Both the position numbers and the translations under genes were made by a program. Shown here in pieces: positions 55,630-64,000 of a stretch of 64,000 nt of DNA. A model generated the notes under the pieces. The model had not been told where the DNA came from. It did no database searches and saw only the letters and a list, made by a program, of their open reading frames with translations. Position 1 is the first letter of the stretch. Each line of letters opens with the position of its first letter. The stretch comes from Chitiniphilus eburneus. Lineage in GTDB: Bacteria; Pseudomonadota; Gammaproteobacteria; Burkholderiales; Chitinibacteraceae. The stretch is from contig NZ_SUMF01000001.1 of the NCBI RefSeq assembly GCF_005048205.1, positions 372,001 to 436,000 of the forward strand, written 5' to 3'.

Positions 55630-56631
55630 ATGCCCGATACCGCTACCCGCCCCCCCGCCTTGATCGACCGCTACGGCCGTCGGGTAAGCTACCTGCGCGT
55701 ATCGGTCACCGATCGCTGCGACCTGCGCTGTGCCTACTGCCTGCCCCAGGGTTTCCACGGCTACCAGGAGCCGGCGCACTGGCTGACCTTCGATGAGCTG
55801 ACACGGCTGGTGGGCGCCTTTGTCCGCCTGGGGGTGGGGCGCGTACGGTTGACCGGTGGCGAACCGCTGCTGCGGCGCGACCTGCCCCGGCTGGCGCAGC
55901 GGCTGAAAGCGTTACCCGGCCTGGCCGACCTTTCGCTGTCCACCAATGGAACCCAGCTCGACCGCCACGCCCACGCACTGAAGCAGGCGGGAGTCGATCG
56001 CATCAACGTCAGCCTGGATTCGCTGGATCGTGCCTGCGTCACCGATATCACCGGCCGCGACACGCTCGCCGCGGTCATGGCCGGCCTGGGCGCCGCCCGC
56101 GCTGCGGGGCTGTCACCCATCAAGCTCAACATGGTGGCGCTCCAGGGCGTGAACGATCACGAGATCGAACGCATGGCCGAGTTCTGTTTCGCCCACGGTT
56201 TCATCCTGCGCCTGATCGAAACCATGCCGATGGGCCACACCGGGCGCGATGCGCGCCACCTGGACCTGGCGCCCGTGCGCGAGCGACTGGTGGCACGCTT
56301 CGGCCTGGAGCCCGAAGCGCTGGAGCTGGGCGGCGGCCCGGCACGCTACTGGCGCACCGCCGACGGGGACGGCCGTATCGGCTTCATCACCCCGATCTCG
56401 CAGCATTTCTGTGCAAGCTGCAACCGCGTGCGGCTGGCCGTGGATGGCACGCTCTACCTCTGCCTGGGCCAGGAGGACAAATTCGAGTTCCGCCCCTTGC
56501 TGCGCGGCGGAGCCAGCGACGCCGAACTGGCCGACGCCATCCACCATGCACTGCAACGGAAGCCCGAGCGCCACGAATTCCGTGAAGCGCCCGACCGCAT
56601 CGTGCGCTTCATGTCGCAGACCGGAGGCTGA
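55630..56631 (+). CDS. moaA: GTP 3',8-cyclase MoaA
   Basis: Radical SAM enzyme that, with MoaC, turns GTP into cyclic pyranopterin for molybdenum cofactor. The 333 residues hold the SAM-cluster cysteines C30, C34 and C37 in VTDRCDLRCAYC and the C-terminal cluster in FCASCNRVRLAVDG with a further cysteine in LYLCLGQ. RLTGGEPLLR and the glycine-rich start region are conserved. The ATG at 55630 follows GAGG. It starts a run with moeA and the mobA-moaC fusion. I see no recognisable Moco riboswitch upstream. Confidence 0.95.
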   Translation: MPDTATRPPALIDRYGRRVSYLRVSVTDRCDLRCAYCLPQGFHGYQEPAHWLTFDELTRLVGAFVRLGVGRVRLTGGEPLLRRDLPRLAQRLKALPGLADLSLSTNGTQLDRHAHALKQAGVDRINVSLDSLDRACVTDITGRDTLAAVMAGLGAARAAGLSPIKLNMVALQGVNDHEIERMAEFCFAHGFILRLIETMPMGHTGRDARHLDLAPVRERLVARFGLEPEALELGGGPARYWRTADGDGRIGFITPISQHFCASCNRVRLAVDGTLYLCLGQEDKFEFRPLLRGGASDAELADAIHHALQRKPERHEFREAPDRIVRFMSQTGG

Positions 56632-56680
56632 TCATGCGCCGGTTGCCCATCTGTTTTCCGACTTCACCTCTGGATCGCCC

Positions 56681-57868
56681 ATGCTGACCGTAGACCTGGC
56701 CCTGGAACAATTGCTGGCTGCCGCCCGCCCGCTGACCGATTGCGAAACGGTGCCGCTCACCGCCGCGCGCGGGCGAGTCCTCGCCACACCGCTGACCTCG
56801 TCCATCGACGTGCCCGCCTTCGACAACAGTGCCATGGATGGCTACGCCCTGCATGTGCCGGACTTCGCCGCGCCCCCCGTCGAGTATCCGCTGACACAGC
56901 GCATCGCCGCTGGCGAGGTCGGCATCCCGCTCGCCCCCGGCCAGGCCGCGCGCATCCTCACCGGTGCGCCCATTCCGCCGGGCGCCAACGCCGTGGCAAT
57001 GCAGGAGGACTGCATCGCCGGCGCGGAAACGGTGCACGTCAACGTGCCGCCACGGCGCGGCCAGAACATCCGCCTGGCTGGTGAAGACGTCGCGCGCGAC
57101 CACGTGGTACTCGCCACCGGCCTGCGGCTGCGCGCCGCCGAACTGGGCCTGGCCGCCGCAATCGGCGTTCCCGCGCTCAGTGTGCTGCGCCCCTTGCGTG
57201 TGGCCTTGCTCTGCACCGGCAACGAACTGGTCGAGCCCGGTACGCCGCTCACGCCCGGCAAGATCTACAACAGCAACCGCTACATGCTGCGCGCGTTGCT
57301 GGAAGACCTGGGCTGCATCGTGACCGACTACGGCATCGTGGCCGACGAGCTGGACCTGACCACTCGGTTGCTGGCCGAAGCGGCACAGGACAACGACGTG
57401 GTGATCTCCACCGGCGGCGTCTCGGTGGGTGAGGAGGATCACGTACGTGCCGCCTTGCAGACGCACGAATGGCTGGCGCTCTGGAAGATCGCCATGAAGC
57501 CGGGCAAGCCTTTCGCGTTCGGCCGCATCGGCGAGGCGGATTTCATCGGCCTGCCCGGCAACCCGGTTTCCAGCTTCGCCACCTTCGTGCTGCTGGTACG
57601 TCCGTTCCTGCTGGCCCGCCTGGGCGTATACGAAACCCTGCCGCACCTGTGGCTGCCGGCTGGCTTTTCCCGCAACCGGGCCATTCCGCGACGGGAGTTC
57701 CTCCGCGTACGCATCGAACACGGCCTGGCCGTGCCTTATCCCAACCAGAGTTCGGGCGTGCTGACCTCGGTGGTCTGGGCGGATGCCTTCGCCGTGGTGC
57801 CGGAACACAGCGTGCTGGTGGAAGGCGACCCGGTACGCATCTTCCAGTTGTCGCTGCTCGACCACTGA
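56681..57868 (+). CDS. moeA: Molybdopterin molybdenumtransferase MoeA
   Basis: Inserts molybdate into adenylated molybdopterin. The 395 residues contain NSAMDGYAL (about 45-53), ILTGAPIPPGANAV, the GNELVEPG segment and the GVSVGEEDHV region with GLPGNPVSSF. The ATG at 56681 is chosen to match the family; a much longer frame is a shadow of moaA. It is 49 bp after moaA and 149 bp before the fusion gene, with a GC hairpin between. Confidence 0.95.
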   Translation: MLTVDLALEQLLAAARPLTDCETVPLTAARGRVLATPLTSSIDVPAFDNSAMDGYALHVPDFAAPPVEYPLTQRIAAGEVGIPLAPGQAARILTGAPIPPGANAVAMQEDCIAGAETVHVNVPPRRGQNIRLAGEDVARDHVVLATGLRLRAAELGLAAAIGVPALSVLRPLRVALLCTGNELVEPGTPLTPGKIYNSNRYMLRALLEDLGCIVTDYGIVADELDLTTRLLAEAAQDNDVVISTGGVSVGEEDHVRAALQTHEWLALWKIAMKPGKPFAFGRIGEADFIGLPGNPVSSFATFVLLVRPFLLARLGVYETLPHLWLPAGFSRNRAIPRREFLRVRIEHGLAVPYPNQSSGVLTSVVWADAFAVVPEHSVLVEGDPVRIFQLSLLDH

Positions 57869-57877
57869 TCGCCCGAC

Positions 57878-57900
57878 GCGGCGCCACCAGTAGGCGCCGC
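57878..57900 (+). other. GC hairpin after moeA
   Basis: A perfect 8-bp stem GCGGCGCC-accagta-GGCGCCGC just after the moeA stop, without a T run. Confidence 0.5.
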
Positions 57901-58017
57901 GCAGCGGTTATGGACGGTGGCGCATCTATGATTACCGCATAGACGGGGCGGTTGGCCCCAGGTGGCAATCATCGAGAAGCGGGCCGCCACCGAAGCGGCC
58001 CGACAGTGGGGGTTGAT

Positions 58018-59088
58018 ATGAAGATCGATGCCGTCATCCTTGCCGGGGGGCGCGGCCTGCGCATGGGCGGCGAGGACAAGGGGATGATCCGGCTGGCGGA
58101 TCGCCCGCTGGTGCTGTGGGCCATCGAAGCCCTGCAACGCCAGACGCTGCCACTCGACCACATCCTGCTGTCGGCCAATCGCAACCTGGCCGAATACGCC
58201 CGCTTCGGGCATCCCGTGTTGCACGACATCTACGACGACTACCCCGGCCCGCTCGCCGGCATCCACACCGCCCTGCTCGCCTCGCCCGCCGAGTACCTGC
58301 TGGTGATGCCGTGCGACGTTCCGTTCCTGCCACCGGATTTCGCCGAGCGGCTCCATCGCGGTCTGACGGAGGCCAACACACCCGCCGCGGTGGCACAAAG
58401 CGAGAACGGCCGGGTGCACCCGACACTGTGCCTGTTGCGACGCGGCGTACTGCTGTCGCTGATGGAGCGCCTGGGCTGCGGTGGCAACCGTGGGCTGGGC
58501 GACTGGCTGGTGACACTGGCGCCGGCCTACGTCGAATTCCCCGACACCGCCTTTGCCAACCTGAACACGGCCGAAGATCTGGACAACGCCGAGCGCTACC
58601 TGGACACCTCCGGGCAATACCTGACCCACTTCGACACGGCCGGCAACGCGCGCATGGTCGATGTCGGCGCCAAGGAGGAAACCGTGCGCATCGCACGTGC
58701 CGAGGGCCGCCTGTATGCCGATGCCCGGACCATCTCGCTGATCCGTTCCGGCGGGAACAAGAAAGGCGACGTGCTGGGCGTGGCACGCGTGGCCGCCATC
58801 ATGGGTGCCAAACAGACCGCCGACCTGATACCGCTGTGTCATCCGCTGCCGCTGACACGGCTGGAGGTGACATTCAATGTCACCGACGACAGCGTACGTT
58901 GCGAAGCGATCGTCGAAACGCTGGCCCGCACCGGCGTGGAGATGGAGGCGCTCACCGCCGTCGGCATCGCCTTGCTCACGGTCTACGACATGTGCAAGGC
59001 CGTGGACAAAGCAATGCGCATCGACGGTATCCGCCTGCTGGAAAAGCAGGGTGGACGCTCGGGGCACTGGCAGGCGCCACAATCCTGA
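58018..59088 (+). CDS. MobA-MoaC fusion: molybdenum cofactor guanylyltransferase plus cyclic pyranopterin synthase
   Basis: A single 356-residue protein joining two cofactor enzymes. Residues 1 to about 195 are MobA, with the nucleotide loop [15 protein letters not shown] and [12 protein letters not shown]. Residues about 202-356 are Moa[20 protein letters not shown], then [35 protein letters not shown], and the catalytic end [16 protein letters not shown]. MoaC acts at the second step and MobA at the last, so the fusion links early and late steps. The frame is continuous with no stop between. It is 149 bp after moeA and its start follows GTTGGGGG-like sequence. Confidence 0.9.
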   Translation: MKIDAVILAGGRGLRMGGEDKGMIRLADRPLVLWAIEALQRQTLPLDHILLSANRNLAEYARFGHPVLHDIYDDYPGPLAGIHTALLASPAEYLLVMPCDVPFLPPDFAERLHRGLTEANTPAAVAQSENGRVHPTLCLLRRGVLLSLMERLGCGGNRGLGDWLVTLAPAYVEFPDTAFANLNTAEDLDNAERYLDTSGQYLTHFDTAGNARMVDVGAKEETVRIARAEGRLYADARTISLIRSGGNKKGDVLGVARVAAIMGAKQTADLIPLCHPLPLTRLEVTFNVTDDSVRCEAIVETLARTGVEMEALTAVGIALLTVYDMCKAVDKAMRIDGIRLLEKQGGRSGHWQAPQS

Positions 59089-59186
59089 TCCCCCTGCGCC
59101 GGCCCCGGCGCCCGGCCACCGGGTTTGGTCGGGCCAGCGTTCGCCTGTAGACTTCCACACCTGAGCAACCGTCCCTCCCCCGCAGC

Positions 59187-59918
59187 ATGGAACCCGTCCG
59201 ACTTTCCAAACGCATGGCCGAACTGGGCCTGTGCTCCCGGCGCGAAGCCGATGAATACATCGCCAAGGGCTGGGTACGCGTCGATGGCGTGGTGGTGGAC
59301 GTGCTCGGCAGCAAGGTGCTGCCGACACAGCGCATCGAACTCCAGCGCCAGGCCCAGGCGGCCCAGGCACAGCGCGTGACCATCCTGATCAACAAGCCCG
59401 TGGGCTATGTCTCCGGCCAGGCCGAAAAGGGCTACGAGCCGGCGGTGGTGCTGATCAAGCCGGACAACCTGTGGGCCGGCGACAAGAGCGGCCTGCGCTT
59501 CTCGCGCGATCACCTGCAAGGGCTGGCGCCCGCCGGACGGCTGGATATCGATTCGGTGGGCCTGCTGGTGCTGACCCAGGACGGCCGGGTGGCCAAGACA
59601 CTGATCGGCGAGGATTCCGACGTCGAGAAGGAATATCTGGTCCGCGTGACCGGCCGCCTTCCGCCCGACGGGCTCGCGCTGCTCAACCATGGCCTGTCGC
59701 TGGATGGCGAGCGCCTCAAACCCGCCCGGGTCGAGTGGCAGAACAACGATCAGTTACGCTTCATCCTGAAGGAAGGCAAGAAGCGCCAGATCCGCCGCAT
59801 GTGCGAGCAGGTGGGCCTGCGCGTGGTCGGCCTCAAGCGCATCCGCATCGGTCGCATCACCCTCGGCGAACTGCCGCAGGGTAAGTGGCGCTATCTGCGC
59901 TCGGACGAACGCTTTTGA
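59187..59918 (+). CDS. rluF: 23S rRNA pseudouridine synthase, RluF-like
   Basis: Makes a pseudouridine in 23S rRNA, by family near position 2604. The 243 residues have an S4 domain ([19 protein letters not shown]), the catalytic motif [17 protein letters not shown] with the aspartate near 119, and the basic [20 protein letters not shown]. The C-terminus [12 protein letters not shown] is conserved. The gene at 25862 is its divergent paralogue. It follows the Moco run by about 100 bp. Confidence 0.9.
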   Translation: MEPVRLSKRMAELGLCSRREADEYIAKGWVRVDGVVVDVLGSKVLPTQRIELQRQAQAAQAQRVTILINKPVGYVSGQAEKGYEPAVVLIKPDNLWAGDKSGLRFSRDHLQGLAPAGRLDIDSVGLLVLTQDGRVAKTLIGEDSDVEKEYLVRVTGRLPPDGLALLNHGLSLDGERLKPARVEWQNNDQLRFILKEGKKRQIRRMCEQVGLRVVGLKRIRIGRITLGELPQGKWRYLRSDERF

Positions 59919-59935
59919 GGACCTGGGTGCTCGTT

Positions 59936-60348
59936 CCAACCCACATTGGTATTCAGAGGATTGCCAGGCCCCCGGCAAAGCCGGGCGCGCACCTGAAAAT
60001 GAGTGCCGGCAGCGGTCCCCCCTGTTCCATTCCTGCTCCCCCCGCCCTCGCCGCCGCGAGGAAGCCTCGCTTCGCTCGAAAAACTGGGATGCACGCGCCA
60101 ACCCAGATCGGTATTCAAGGGATTGCCAGGCCCCGGGCAAAGCCGGGCGCGCATCTGAAAATGAGTGCCAGCACCGGTCCCTCCTGTTCCATTCCTGCTC
60201 CCCCCGCCCTCGCCGCCGCGAGGGAGCCTCGCTTCGCTCGAAAAACTGGGATGCACGCGCCAACCCAGATCGGTATTCAAGGGATTGCCAGGCCCCCGGC
60301 AAAGCAGGAGACACACCTGAAAATGAGTGCCAGCACCGGTTCCCCCCG
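59936..60348. repeat. 162-bp tandem repeats, two full and one partial copy
   Basis: Copies start at 59936, 60098 and 60260, exactly 162 bp apart; the third is cut after about 89 bp. By eye copies 1 and 2 are more than 90% alike. Because 162 is a multiple of three, frames on both strands stay open and give spurious repetitive proteins (about 187 and 186 residues) with no start signals or family. I therefore call it non-coding. It lies between rluF and tlyA; no copy is seen elsewhere in the window. Confidence 0.85.
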
Positions 60349-60447
60349 TTCCCCTGTGAGCAGCGCTCGCTTCAATCGCAACTTGCGCTCAGCTATGGCG
60401 GTAAGGCCAACGGCCTTATCTACCCCCATTGCGAGAGGAACCCACTG

Positions 60448-61206
60448 ATGTCGCGCGCCGATGTGCTGTTGGTCGAATTGGGCCTGGCCGCCTCGCGCAC
60501 CGCGGCGCAAGCGATGATCGCGGCCGGAAGGGTGACGGCGGAAGGCAAGCCGGTGAGCAAGCCCAGCCAGAAGCTCGATGCTGGCATGCACATCGACCTG
60601 GCAGCCGATGACGCGGATCGCTTCGTTTCGCGCGGTGGGCTGAAACTGGCGGGCGCGCTGGCGCATTGCGGGCTGGACGCGCGCGGCTGGCTGGCGCTGG
60701 ATATCGGGCAATCCACCGGCGGCTTTACCGATTGCCTGTTGCAGGCCGGCGCGCGCCGGGTACTGGGGCTGGAGGTCGGCCACGGTCAGTTGCATCCGCG
60801 CCTGGCAAGCGATACCAGGGTGACCACGCTGGAAGGCATCAACGTGCGGCATGTGCTGCCGACTGACCTGGCGCCCTATCTGGACGAGCGGGTCGATGCC
60901 ATCGTCGGCGATGTATCGTTCATTTCGCTGACGTTGGTCCTGCCCGCGCTGGCCGCACTACTGCCGGAGGGCGGCAGGCTGCTGTTCCTGGTGAAGCCAC
61001 AGTTCGAAGTGGGGCCACAGGCGCTGGGCAAGGGTGGCATCGTGCGCAACGCCGCCCTGTATCCTCAGGTGGAAGCACGAATCCGTGCCGCCGCCGAAAC
61101 AGCAGGCTTCGAGGTTCTGGACTACTTCGACAGCCCGATCACCGGCGGCGATGGCAACCGGGAGTTCTTCATCCACGGCGTGAGGCGCCTCGCAGCCGAG
61201 GCGTAA
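60448..61206 (+). CDS. tlyA: TlyA-family rRNA 2'-O-methyltransferase / hemolysin A-like
   Basis: A 252-residue SAM-dependent RNA methyltransferase with an S4 domain (about 1-60: SRADVLLVELGLAASRTAAQ) and a RrmJ-type core. SAM motif LDIGQSTGGFTDCLLQAGA is at about 83-100, with IVGDVSFISLTLV and VKPQFEVG as catalytic-region motifs. Mycobacterial TlyA modifies both rRNAs; the target here is inferred. It is convergent with the ligase gene; a hairpin GGCCGC-ttcac-GCGGCC follows the stop. Confidence 0.92.
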   Translation: MSRADVLLVELGLAASRTAAQAMIAAGRVTAEGKPVSKPSQKLDAGMHIDLAADDADRFVSRGGLKLAGALAHCGLDARGWLALDIGQSTGGFTDCLLQAGARRVLGLEVGHGQLHPRLASDTRVTTLEGINVRHVLPTDLAPYLDERVDAIVGDVSFISLTLVLPALAALLPEGGRLLFLVKPQFEVGPQALGKGGIVRNAALYPQVEARIRAAAETAGFEVLDYFDSPITGGDGNREFFIHGVRRLAAEA

Positions 61207-61242
61207 GGCCGCTTCACGCGGCCACCGCCGGTTCCCACGTGC

Positions 61243-62985
61243 TTAACGCAGCGGCTGCTTCAGTGTCGCGAAGAATGCCTTCGCCTGCTCCACTTCCTGC
61301 AACATCGCCGCCACCGCCGGTACATTCTGGTAAGGCAGCGGCATCTGCCCGAACCAGTCCAGGTTGGCCGGATAGGCGTACACCGCCTCGTGCATCAGCC
61401 GACGCGCCTCGGCCTCTTCGCCGCGCAAGGCGTGCAACAGCGCTGCCTTGCCCAGTTGCGCCGGGTAAGGACGCACGCGATTGAGCGGGTCCAGCACCGA
61501 CAGCTTCCAGTCGATCTCGCTCTGGTTCGCCACCACGTAGTTCGATAACGCAAAGTCGGCGTAGAAGTCGGTCAGTGGATGTCGGCGCATCGCTTCTAGC
61601 CGCAGGATCTGCTGCATGCTTTCGGTCGGGCTCTTCGAAGGCGTCATCAGCGGCCAGATCAGCATGTACGACTGCACACCGACGAAGGTCAGCGCCAGGC
61701 CCAGCGCACCGAACACCACCGATACGGCGCGCGCCGCGCTGTCCGGCAGGCGCCACGAGGGGGCCGCATCGTAGAAGACGACGCAGAACAGGACGAACGG
61801 CCCGAGGTAATGGAAATACCACAGCGGGTATTCCACCAGGCTGTGCAGCAACGACACCGACAACAACGCCGCGCCCAGCCAGACCACCGGCGAATCCGGT
61901 CGGCGCCATAGTCCGACCACGCCCGCCACCAGCCCGGACAACACGCAGAGCGCGCCAACGACGCCGGTTTCGGCCAGCAGGTTGAGCAGCGAATTATGGC
62001 TATGGGTGAACAGCTTGCTTTCCATCACCCGTGCCAGCTCCGGCGCATCGTGCAGCGACACGCTATAGGCCGGGTAGCTGCCCCAGCCCACGCCGAGCAG
62101 CGGATGTGCCAGGAAGGCGAGCCACGCTTTGTGCCACTCCGCCAGCCGGCGGGCGCCGTTGGAGCCGAGCCGTTCCAGCGCGGTCGGTACATTGTGATCC
62201 TGGCCGATCAGCAGCGCGATCAGGTCGTTGAGCAGCGGTGTGAACACTTGGCCCGCCAGCATCGCCAGCGCCGCGCCGAGCAGATAGCGTCCGAAGCGAC
62301 GGGTTTCCTCGTCGCGCACACGCCAGCCCGCCAGCCCGCCCAGCACCAGCCATGCGCCGGCATAGAGCAGCACCGAGCGCGAACCACACCACGCCAGCGA
62401 AATGACCAGCCATGTGGTCATCGTCCAGAACACCCAGCGGGGCACTTGCCGACGCGCGCCCAGCCATGCTGTGCCGGCCAGGCCCCACGCCAGGTAATGC
62501 CCGTACATATTGGCCTGGCCGATGGTGCCGTATACCCGGCCGCTGCCGGAAAGCAGCTTGTCCACCACTTGCGGCAACGCCATGCCGGAGTTGATGAGCG
62601 TTCCCATCAGCAGACCCCAGGCCAGCGCGTCCAGCAGCGGCATCCAGCCATACGCGTCCTTCGCACGCGCCAGCGCCAGCACCGAGAGCGCGCCCACCAC
62701 CAGATAGGCGATGGGAATCAACCGGAGCGACCAGTAGGGCGTATCCAGCACCACGCATTGCAGGCCGATCACCATCGCCAGCGTCAGCCAGGGCCAGGCC
62801 ATCCACGGCACGGGAGCACGCTTGCCGTCGCGCGGCAACGCCAGTGCGGCCAGCACCAGCAAGGCGCTCAGGCCAAAGGCGGCCACTTCGGACGGGAAGA
62901 CGGCATTGGGCGAATACTTGTAGGGAATCGCAAACGGCAGCGAGACCAGCAGCACCAGCAAAACCTGGAAGATACGCAGTGGCAT
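61243..62985 (-). CDS. PglL-type O-oligosaccharyltransferase (Wzy/O-antigen ligase family)
   Basis: A 580-residue polytopic membrane protein with about ten or more hydrophobic segments. The N-terminal half resembles the PglL_A part and the region LLGVGWGSYPAY with HSHNSLLNLLAETGVVGALCVL is the Wzy_C core. The C-terminal 150 residues are soluble and periplasmic-looking (LVNEWRRHP-like helical stretch LEAMRRHPLTDFYADFALSN). The family transfers lipid-linked glycans to proteins (PglL) or to lipid A. No pilin is nearby, so the acceptor is open. It follows tatC by about 100 bp. Confidence 0.85.
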   Translation of the reverse strand: MPLRIFQVLLVLLVSLPFAIPYKYSPNAVFPSEVAAFGLSALLVLAALALPRDGKRAPVPWMAWPWLTLAMVIGLQCVVLDTPYWSLRLIPIAYLVVGALSVLALARAKDAYGWMPLLDALAWGLLMGTLINSGMALPQVVDKLLSGSGRVYGTIGQANMYGHYLAWGLAGTAWLGARRQVPRWVFWTMTTWLVISLAWCGSRSVLLYAGAWLVLGGLAGWRVRDEETRRFGRYLLGAALAMLAGQVFTPLLNDLIALLIGQDHNVPTALERLGSNGARRLAEWHKAWLAFLAHPLLGVGWGSYPAYSVSLHDAPELARVMESKLFTHSHNSLLNLLAETGVVGALCVLSGLVAGVVGLWRRPDSPVVWLGAALLSVSLLHSLVEYPLWYFHYLGPFVLFCVVFYDAAPSWRLPDSAARAVSVVFGALGLALTFVGVQSYMLIWPLMTPSKSPTESMQQILRLEAMRRHPLTDFYADFALSNYVVANQSEIDWKLSVLDPLNRVRPYPAQLGKAALLHALRGEEAEARRLMHEAVYAYPANLDWFGQMPLPYQNVPAVAAMLQEVEQAKAFFATLKQPLR

Positions 62986-63088
62986 GAACAGATGCCCTGG
63001 AGGGAAAACGCGCAGTGTAACGGGCCGTGCGGGGCTTGCCTGTAACCGCTTGCTGTATGCGGCGCCTCGCCCCTGAGCCCGCTTCGCG

Positions 63089-63823
63089 TCAGGCCTGCCC
63101 GCCCAGCGGTGCGCGGCGCCCCACCCATCTGGCAACCACGCAGCCCAGTTCGAACAGCAGGCACAGCGGGATTGCCAGCATGCATTGCGACAGCACATCG
63201 GGCGGGGTGACCACGGCGGCGACGATGAAGGCGCCAACGATCACGTATGGGCGCCATTCGCGCAGCTTCTCGACGGTGACCACGCCCAGATGCACCAGCA
63301 CCACCACCGCCACCGGCACTTCGAAGGTGAAGCCGAAGGCAACGAACATGCCCAGCACGAAATCCAGGTATTCGCCGGAGTCGGGCAGCCATTGCATCGA
63401 CGCCGGCACCACGCCGGCGATGAAATGGAACACCGTGCCGAAGACAAAGAAATAGGCAAACGCCATGCCCAGCAGGAACAGCAGCGTGCTCGACACCACC
63501 AGCGGCACCACCAGCCGCTTTTCGTGCGCGTAGAGGCCGGGCGCGACAAAGGCCCAGATCTGATACAGCGTGTGCGGCAACGTCAGGACAAACGCCGCCA
63601 TTGCCGCGATCTTCACCTGAAGCAGGAATGGCGAGGCGATACCGATCGATACCAGCTTCTGGTTGGGCAGCACGCTGGCGAGCGGCGCCACCAGCAGGTC
63701 ATAAAGCTGGCCCGAAAAATAGAAGCAGGCAAAAAAGGCGGCAAGGAACACCAGTGCCGTGCGGACCAGCCGGGTACGCAACTCCAGCAGGTGGACCAGC
63801 AGCGGTTGCAGGTCGGCGCTCAT
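63089..63823 (-). CDS. tatC: Twin-arginine translocase subunit TatC
   Basis: Core receptor of the Tat system that exports folded proteins. The 244 residues start MSADLQPLLVHLLELRTRLV, the typical cytoplasmic helix, with six membrane segments and the conserved FVAPGLYAHEKR after the second. The F-G-FTFEVP motif is seen as GFTFEVPVAVVVL. Its ATG overlaps the tatB stop. Confidence 0.95.
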   Translation of the reverse strand: MSADLQPLLVHLLELRTRLVRTALVFLAAFFACFYFSGQLYDLLVAPLASVLPNQKLVSIGIASPFLLQVKIAAMAAFVLTLPHTLYQIWAFVAPGLYAHEKRLVVPLVVSSTLLFLLGMAFAYFFVFGTVFHFIAGVVPASMQWLPDSGEYLDFVLGMFVAFGFTFEVPVAVVVLVHLGVVTVEKLREWRPYVIVGAFIVAAVVTPPDVLSQCMLAIPLCLLFELGCVVARWVGRRAPLGGQA

Positions 63824-64000
63824 CGGCGGTCCCTCTCCGGCCCGGCCGGGGGCGCAGGATCAGCGAACAAGTCGAGTTGCCGCTCATCGCGCTCGGGGGC
63901 GTCAATGGCCGGTTCGGCCTGCCCGGCGGGCGGCGGAACGGGTAGCGGTGGGGAAACGGCGGACACCTGGGGCGCGGGTGCCGGGGTGGGCGGCGCCTGT
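63820..64000 (-). CDS. tatB: TatB C-terminal end, cut by window edge
   Basis: The last 59 residues of a reading frame ending at 63820: Pro/Ala-rich, ending ERQLDLFADPAPPAGPERDRR, overlapping the tatC ATG. The N-terminal membrane helix is outside the window. Identity as TatB rests on position before tatC and on the Pro-rich tail typical of TatB. Confidence 0.75.
   Translation of the reverse strand, partial: QAPPTPAPAPQVSAVSPPLPVPPPAGQAEPAIDAPERDERQLDLFADPAPPAGPERDRR

Noticed and set aside
59754-60448. Repetitive proteins of about 186 residues on both strands
   Set aside because: They result from the 162-bp repeat period being divisible by three; starts, ribosome sites and homology are lacking.

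Overview
The window is GC-rich, gene-dense chromosomal DNA from a betaproteobacterium. The order lptF/lptG facing pepA-holC-valS, the gmhB-plsC genes next to glyQS, and a tatB-tatC tail all fit this class. A modular secreted GH18 chitinase and a separate chitin-binding protein suggest a chitin-degrading member of Neisseriales (Chitinibacteraceae-like). That placement is inference from gene content, not from a marker tree. I saw no tRNA or rRNA gene, CRISPR array, prophage or transposase gene.

Layout. 1-2.9 kb: partial galE and the LPS-export permease genes lptG/lptF on the minus strand. 3.2-6.4 kb: pepA, holC and a Pro/Ala-rich protein on plus. 6.5-7.7 kb: a yqjD/yqjE/yqjK-like membrane stress operon on minus. 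7.9-10.7 kb: valS. 10.8-14.3 kb: a stand-alone chitin-binding protein and a 919-residue chitinase. 15-16.7 kb: a QueD-like enzyme and a VanZ-like membrane protein. 16.8-22.1 kb: a polyamine ABC operon, potABC followed by two potD copies. 22.3-25.6 kb: a large lipoprotein, dgt and a small lipoprotein. 25.9-32.7 kb: a long minus-strand block with a divergent pseudouridine synthase, ygjP-like protease, plsC, gmhB, a secreted protein, glyS, a lipoprotein and glyQ. 33-37.5 kb: slt, an NDUFA9-like protein, an RRM-like protein and a D-lactate dehydrogenase. 37.6-46.8 kb: regulators (AraC/GyrI type, a PAS histidine kinase with FixJ-like regulator, an EAL/HDOD protein, LysR) with yaaA and wrbA among them. 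47.5-53.7 kb: a sugar ABC importer with two paralogous binding proteins around one permease pair and ATPase. 53.9-59.9 kb: a parvulin, ribA, then molybdenum-cofactor genes moaA, moeA and a mobA-moaC fusion, and rluF. 60.4-64 kb: tlyA, a PglL-type ligase, tatC and the end of tatB.

The most unusual non-coding feature is a pair of 266-bp elements of identical length (25597-25862 and 50715-50980) lying in opposite orientations. Each has terminal inverted repeats of about 31 bp and two further internal palindromes, and no evident gene. They look like MITEs that insert at TA. A 32-bp palindrome built like two element ends joined together sits directly beside the second copy. Two neighbouring genes have TAG stop codons that read into an element end. 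A separate array of 162-bp tandem repeats lies between rluF and tlyA.

Functionally the window joins extracellular chitin attack and sugar import, polyamine import, envelope building and cofactor synthesis with several regulators. The substrate of the sugar importer cannot be read from the sequence; chitin oligosaccharides are only a guess from context.
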